A DNA stretch of 64,000 nt from Bathymodiolus brooksi. Lineage: Eukaryota; Mollusca; Bivalvia; Mytilida; Modiolidae. The notes below the pieces were generated by a model. It was not told the origin of the DNA. It did no database searches and was given only the letters and a program-made list of their open reading frames with translations. Positions 59,901 to 64,000 of this stretch are shown here, one piece after another; positions within the stretch are counted from its first letter, which is position 1; each line of letters begins with the position of its first letter. A program made the position numbers and the translations under genes. The stretch lies in the NCBI GenBank assembly GCA_963680875.1, contig OY804577.1, forward strand, positions 103,489,906 to 103,553,905, written 5' to 3'.

Positions 59901-61134
59901 TTCTCGTAAGTCCAAGGCATATGCAATCACAGGAAAAACAATAACACAGGACACTATGGTTACAAATGTTTAAGAAATCTTCTTCTCTGGAATGACGGGA
60001 CCATGATTAAGGACGGGAAGCTGACTGGAATAATTTGGGTTGTCTCCCCTAAACTCTACTACGATTTTAATGGTTCGAGAATACATGATGGCTACCACCC
60101 CCTGTGAAATCACAAGGTTATTCAGATTAAAAAACATACCTGGCCATTTTATGGTACTTTCTTATCCCACCCTGTTCTCATTCATGACTTATCACTGGAT
60201 TGTTAAAAAGAGTAACACGACCGATGCCACTAGTGGAACAGGAAATGCTCACACTTCCGGAACACCTGAGGTCTGGCACGTTTTTTAGTGGGGTACATTA
60301 ATCGTGTTTTCATTTGGCCATTGCATTGTTTGCCAATCTTTTTTGAACTAAGGCTTACCCCTTTGGTATCTTCAAACGTTTTATTCTGGTTTTTACTATG
60401 TTGGTACCCAACATTGCAAGAAAACGTTTGAAAGGACAATATAACAAAATGTTAAATTCTCTTCTGCTTTGAAACTGAGTGTACCCAAACTGTACATGTA
60501 TGATCATTCAACAATATATAGATGATATATAACTAGGGGTAAGTTAGCTTCTAGTAGATTTTAATTAGATGTTCTTTATAGAATATATCTTAGTTTCTTC
60601 GATTAAAACAATTCGTTGTCCACAGCAATGTGTTACTTCAGTAATATAGTATTGATAGTCTGGCTGGATCCGCACTTATTTCTTTAGCTTAATTCATAGA
60701 CTGCAAAATGTTTTCTGATAACTCTATTAAGAATAAACATTTGATTCAGGGCAATTGAAATCGTGGCTTTAATGGGCTTCTCAATCCATGACAACAGATA
60801 CCCTACGAATAATAATAACTTTGTGAGCACAAGGGTTCACCACCGGTTTTTGGTGGGGTCCGTGTTGCTCGTCTTTTTAGTTTTCTGTGTTGTGTTTTAT
60901 TTGCTTTGTTTGTCTTCGTTCTGTGTTACGAGTACCCAATGTTGCTAGTGTCTCTGAATTGTCCATTTCTTATTGCATCTTCAGTTTTCTCTAACGTTTA
61001 TTCACAGTATATTTTGTTATTTAAGGTAAATATATTTGATATAACACAACACGATGAGACAGACTTTTCTGATGCTGTCGTAATTTCAATAATCCGAGGA
61101 TGGGCTCAGGATGGAAAGAATGAAAGACTGTGAA
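56901..61134 (+). CDS. TRPM-family ion channel, N-terminal SLOG/LSDAT domain, three exons
   Basis: Exon a (56,901-57,054; acceptor GATTTAG, donor GTAAGA) encodes IKVPVLVIVIEGDLSTLDVV and PVLILQGSGKAADLIAEYM. That matches the TRPM N-terminal nucleotide-binding (LSDAT/SLOG) core: a beta strand, then Gly, then a Gly-Ser-Gly-x-Ala-Ala-Asp loop. Exon b (59,683-59,800; acceptor TTTACAG, donor GTAAGT) continues in matching phase (GA|T). Exon c (from 61,026; acceptor TTATTTAAG) continues in phase 0 with LVNIFDITQHDETDFSDAVV, the usual strand and acidic helix after the binding loop. Exon c then meets a TGA at 61,132-61,134 unless the GTGAAG there is a donor. Pore exons are outside or absent: either a partial gene or a truncated paralogue. 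Other exons may lie in the 2.6-kb intron. Confidence 0.75.
57470..57670 (+). repeat. Dispersed repeat with TGCCTGTACCAAGTCAGG (intronic)
   Basis: Contains TGCCTGTACCAAGTCAGG, TTTTGACTTTCCCTTTGTAA and GTTCGGAGTTCGGTAATTTT, strings I associate with bivalve dispersed repeats. Ends are not defined. It lies in the first TRPM intron. Confidence 0.45.
57671..58464. other. TRPM intron, nothing supported
   Basis: Open stretches at 57,855-58,196 on both strands show no domain or phase-compatible exon. No RNA gene seen. Confidence 0.45.
58465..58494 (+). repeat. (TC)n microsatellite
   Basis: A CT-repeat run with one interruption. It generates Ser-Leu or Arg-Glu repeats in overlapping frames on the two strands, which are not genes. 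Confidence 0.95.
58495..59395. other. TRPM intron, nothing supported
   Basis: No recognised exon, RNA or transposon end on either strand. Confidence 0.45.
59400..59515 (-). mobile_element. Dispersed SINE-related repeat, copy 3
   Basis: The reverse complement has ATGGTGTTTAATGCCACTTT, CAACAATATGTCAGTTATAT and CTGCCGCAAGTCACTGACAA, matching 37,568-37,690 along about 110 bp. The central GGAGTACCC core is partly deleted here. Confidence 0.75.
59801..61025 (+). other. TRPM intron between exons b and c
   Basis: Starts GTAAGT and ends TTATTTAAG. A second acceptor (TTCACAG near 61,005) would also stay in frame and add six residues. Nothing else recognised. Confidence 0.5.
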
Positions 61135-61342
61135 GTCTGCAAGGATTCGAAGTAGGCAAATAATATGTTACTGGCTGCATTTCCAAATATTGATTATGTT
61201 TCATGTGTTTAAAACACCTGATTATTATTTTTAGCATTCTTAGAAATTAATGCTTGTCTATGACGTCACACCATTCATGTTCGGACAGTGTTTTTTTTAT
61301 ATAAGAATCCAAATTGTGTATTTTAATATTAACCTTTTACTA

Positions 61343-61350
61343 GGCTATTT
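61343..61350 (+). other. Target-site duplication (left), GGCTATTT
   Basis: Matches 62,225-62,232 in 8 of 8 bases and directly precedes the CACAGGCACTTG terminus. Confidence 0.88.
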
Positions 61351-62224
61351 CACAGGCACTTGACCGATGGACCTTAATTTCCCCGTGTTTGCCACGGGGG
61401 TACATATTTTCAGGGCTAGTAACAATGTAGGGCCTCTATTTCTGGGACCTGGGTCCACACAAATACTAGAAATAAACACAAGGTAAGCAACAAAATGGCA
61501 GGGTACTGCTAAATTTCTTATTATTGTCGATTTCCCTGATTTCTGAAAAATAAACGGATGGAATGCACTAACCTTGTGGATCCCCATCAGCTGTTGTGCC
61601 CCTGGTTTACTGTCGTATTCATACTATTTTGCATATATACCCCCGACAATCTGTTCCCGATGGCCAGTCCAGTTTTTTCCCTGGGTTTGTCAAATATGGT
61701 TCCATTGTGGCAAAGGATTGATATTTGTTCACCTGTTGTTTTTATACCTACCATGTGATTAAAAAAGACATTTCATTCTGTTTTTTCTTTTTTTTTCTAA
61801 GTTTGAAATAGTCCGCCAAATAAATGCATTCGGTAAGCCAGATTTGTTCTTCTAAAGACACATTGGAGTTCGAGAGAATCCAAAATAGACCTCCGACTTA
61901 GTTGACAATCGGTCTTGGGAACAGATTGTCGGGGGTATATATGCAAAATAGTACGAATACGACAGTAAACCAGGGGCACAACAGCTGATGGGGGTCCACA
62001 AGGTTAGTGCATTCCATCCGTTTATTTTTCAGAAATCAGGGAAATCGACAATAATAAGAAATTTAGCAGTACCCCACCATTTTGTTGCTTACCTTGTGTT
62101 TATTTCTAGTATTCGTGTGGACCCAGGACCCAGAAATAGAAGCCCTACATCATTACTAGCCCTGAAAATACGTACCCCCGTGGCAAACACAGGGAAATTA
62201 AGGTCCATCGGTCAAGTACTTGTG
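61351..62224. mobile_element. Second fold-back DNA transposon, 308-bp inverted arms (hAT-like)
   Basis: Left arm 61,351-61,658 and right arm 61,917-62,224 are inverted copies of equal length (308 bp), estimated at roughly 93-95% identical by eye, around a 258-bp centre. Ends are CACAGGCACTTGACCG and CACAAGTACTTGACCG. The exact 8-bp duplication GGCTATTT flanks it at 61,343-61,350 and 62,225-62,232. The mirrored open frames in the arms (61,345-61,587 on -, 61,988-62,251 on +) encode similar peptides only because the arms are copies. Same end type and duplication length as the element at 48,921. Confidence 0.9.
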
Positions 62225-62232
62225 GGCTATTT
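62225..62232 (+). other. Target-site duplication (right), GGCTATTT
   Basis: The exact match of 61,343-61,350, directly after the right terminus AAGTACTTGTG. Confidence 0.88.
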
Positions 62233-62448
62233 AAGCATTAAAAACACGTAATTGATAATTTTGTAATTTCAAGTATCGAACACCTGGACCTTCCAAGTCT
62301 ACTATAAGTTTATCAACGACTTATTTTTTTTAAGTAATTGATTAATGTACAAATCAGGATATAATTCTTTCATTCTGGCATAATTTATGTTCAGAACCGA
62401 TGCTTACGTGAACCTTTAAAATGTATTCTTACTCCTAGACTAGCAAAA

Positions 62449-62510
62449 ACAAACCAAAACAAAACAAACAAACAAACAAACACAAAAGCAAACTAACAAT
62501 CAAACAAAAA
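62449..62510 (+). repeat. A-rich simple repeat (CAAA)n
   Basis: CAAACAAACAAACAAACA and variants. Simple sequence only. Confidence 0.85.
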
Positions 62511-62544
62511 CCAGCGAACTGTCTGCTTGTAATTAAAAATCAAG

Positions 62545-62955
62545 AGTGCAGGGATTGAAAATAGCACTAGCCCGGGGCTACCATTTTGAACTGCAGAACT
62601 ACCAAGTTTTGTCACAAGAAAAGGCTGATGGACTAGCATATATAAAATCTACCCATCAATCAATTTTGCGTACATTTATGAAATGATGACATTCCTGTGT
62701 AGATCGAAATTCCCCATGATAAATATATAGCTATCATTAACAATAACCAATCAAAATCGTTTCCTGCTATGGTCAGACGTTTATATTTTTGGAACAATTC
62801 ATTATCCCCTGGGTCCGATGTTAACCTATGAATTTGCCAGGGTGATCACAGAAATTTTCTCCAGGCTTGGGCTAGTACTTCAATCTGTCGGGCTAGCAAA
62901 AAATCATCTCCAATTAGCCCGGGGCTAGTTAGTGGTGAAAGAAAATTTCAACCCA
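62545..62955. repeat. Dispersed repeat bounded by AGCCCGGGGCTA
   Basis: GATTGAAAATAGCACTAGCCCGGGGCTA at the left and TTAGCCCGGGGCTAGTTAGTGGTGAAAG to TTTCAACCC at the right form partly inverted ends, with a further GGGCTAG copy near 62,890. No duplicated target was identified. No coding potential. Confidence 0.5.
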
Positions 62956-62959
62956 TGGA

Positions 62960-63266
62960 GTGAGTGAGTGATTATTGCTTAATTGCCAAATGAGCAATTT
63001 TTCAGGTATATCATGGCGAGAACAGGTTGCATTCAATGATATGATGATTATGTCCACTTTGTACTAGACCAACACGCTGAGTTGGATTTTTAAAGTGCTA
63101 GCTCACTGAAACAACAGTTCACGGGTAGACATGTCATTTCTCTTATTCTTTACTGCTGCATGCTTAGCGGAGAAGCAACAAATACCAATTTTTACCTGAC
63201 CGGGGCTCGAACCCATGATCTACCGCACTCGAGGCGAGCACGCTAACAACTGCACCACCGATGCGG
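62960..63266 (-). mobile_element. SINE with tRNA-Gly-like head and CACTCACT tail
   Basis: Read on the - strand from 63,266: GCATCGGTGGTGCAGTTGTT, GTGCTCGCCT and GGTTCGAGCCCCGG follow a glycine tRNA (box A and box B clear). A body of about 230 bp follows, with AATCCAACTCAGCGTGTTGG, GCCATGATATACCTGAAAAA and a tail of CACTCACTCACT at 62,960-62,975. The tail-proximal CCATGATATA segment resembles the SINE-related repeats at 37,568, 52,230 and 59,400. The acceptor ends do not pair, so this is not a working tRNA. Confidence 0.85.
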
Positions 63267-64000
63267 TTAATTACAAATCAGGCCTTCAAGAACACCTGAA
63301 AAGTCTAAATATAAATGGAAACCGAAATTATGTATTCAAACACAAATTTATCGTTTTATTTTTCTTTACAATCGAATCGCAATTGAATTAGGTTTTCTTA
63401 ACAGTAAAACTGTAACAAAATATAAAATAGAAACACTTGTGTACATGGCAATATATTAAGGAAAAGAATACACTCCAACTTGAATATTCTTATATAGAAT
63501 TAACTTGACCATTGCATGGGGGTCTCACTACCTGTACGTGTACGACATGATAATCTGTTTTGTCCGTATCAGTTTTCACGGAGTTTGAGAAGCTATAGAA
63601 TGTAGACCCAAACTCTTAAAGGTCAAACTCAAACTTTCCTCAGCAATTGAAACTATAACATATGGCTTAGAACCTCATTGCAAGCTGTATCTTTTAAAAC
63701 ATTTCCCAAATCTTAACTTTTAAATCAAGCTAACTTCCAGACCATATCATCACATCTGGAAACCAAAAACGAAACAGCATTCAAACACAAATAATAGTAT
63801 TATGCATATAACCACGAAACGACAAAGCAAACATAAAACTCTGTCAAATCTTGAAACACATATGTTTCAAAAATGCTGAATATAAACAGCACAATTAATA
63901 TCAGATGAGTAACTGAAATGTAAAAATCAAGTCACACTGGGAGACTACTCGAGTACACATAGTCAAAATTGTGAACCAGGGATGGACATTTTTATTTGGT
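63267..64000. other. AT-rich region without a supported feature
   Basis: No exon, RNA gene or transposon end recognised up to the window edge. Confidence 0.5.

Noticed and set aside
61345..62251. Two homologous 80-87 residue proteins in opposite orientation
   Set aside because: They are the two arms of the same inverted-repeat transposon and show no domain.
63193..63266. A functional tRNA-Gly gene on the minus strand
   Set aside because: Box A and box B are good, but the acceptor ends do not pair and a SINE body and tail follow.

Overview
This window looks like nuclear DNA from a marine invertebrate, most probably a bivalve mollusc. That is inferred from three things: spliced animal genes (a TRPM channel N-terminal domain and a P2X7-type C-terminal domain), SINEs with tRNA-like heads, and dispersed repeats ending in GGACGGACGG plus a terminal C/G hairpin, a style I associate with bivalve genomes. 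There are no bacterial operons and no CRISPR array. More than half of the window is tandem satellite DNA.

Layout. (1) 1-9,475: satellite A, about 166-170 bp per unit and some 56 units. Each unit has one pure G tract of about 6-21 bases, always on the + strand, and the units are organised into 2.2-2.6 kb higher-order repeats. (2) 9,476-9,722: a non-satellite spacer. (3) 9,723-34,414: satellite B, 161 bp per unit with a 20-bp perfect palindrome. Nine units are chimeras carrying a foreign segment of about 193 bp. The array grew by nested tandem duplications with periods of about 0.88, 3.17 and 4.78 kb. (4) 34,415-38,300: AT-rich DNA with small repeats and no gene I can support. (5) 38,329-41,705: a 5'-truncated L1/Tx1-like LINE on the - strand with a poly(A) tail. 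(6) 41,848 to about 48,700: a nearly complete but mutated CR1/jockey-like LINE on the - strand with three reading frames: SGNH esterase, double PHD finger with coiled coil, and endonuclease-reverse transcriptase-zinc knuckle. (7) 48,921-49,936: a fold-back DNA transposon with about 500-bp inverted arms and an exact 8-bp target duplication. (8) 50,370-64,000: a genic region with introns full of repeats.

In the genic region I recognise a small + strand gene with a P2X7 ballast-type domain (50,370-52,166), a convergent - strand gene of unknown function with three phase-compatible exons (53,178-54,588), and three exons of a TRPM-family N-terminal domain on the + strand (56,901-61,134). A second fold-back element lies at 61,351-62,224. 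It too has an exact 8-bp target duplication and ends starting CACAG. A SINE with a tRNA-Gly-like head lies at 62,960-63,266.

The genes do not form a pathway. The main story is repeat biology: two unrelated nucleosome-sized satellites side by side, a satellite that captured foreign DNA and amplified it, and stacked LINEs and fold-back transposons. Long reading frames inside the satellites are by-products of repeat periodicity and are not annotated as genes. Database assignments could not be run; family names rest on visible motifs.
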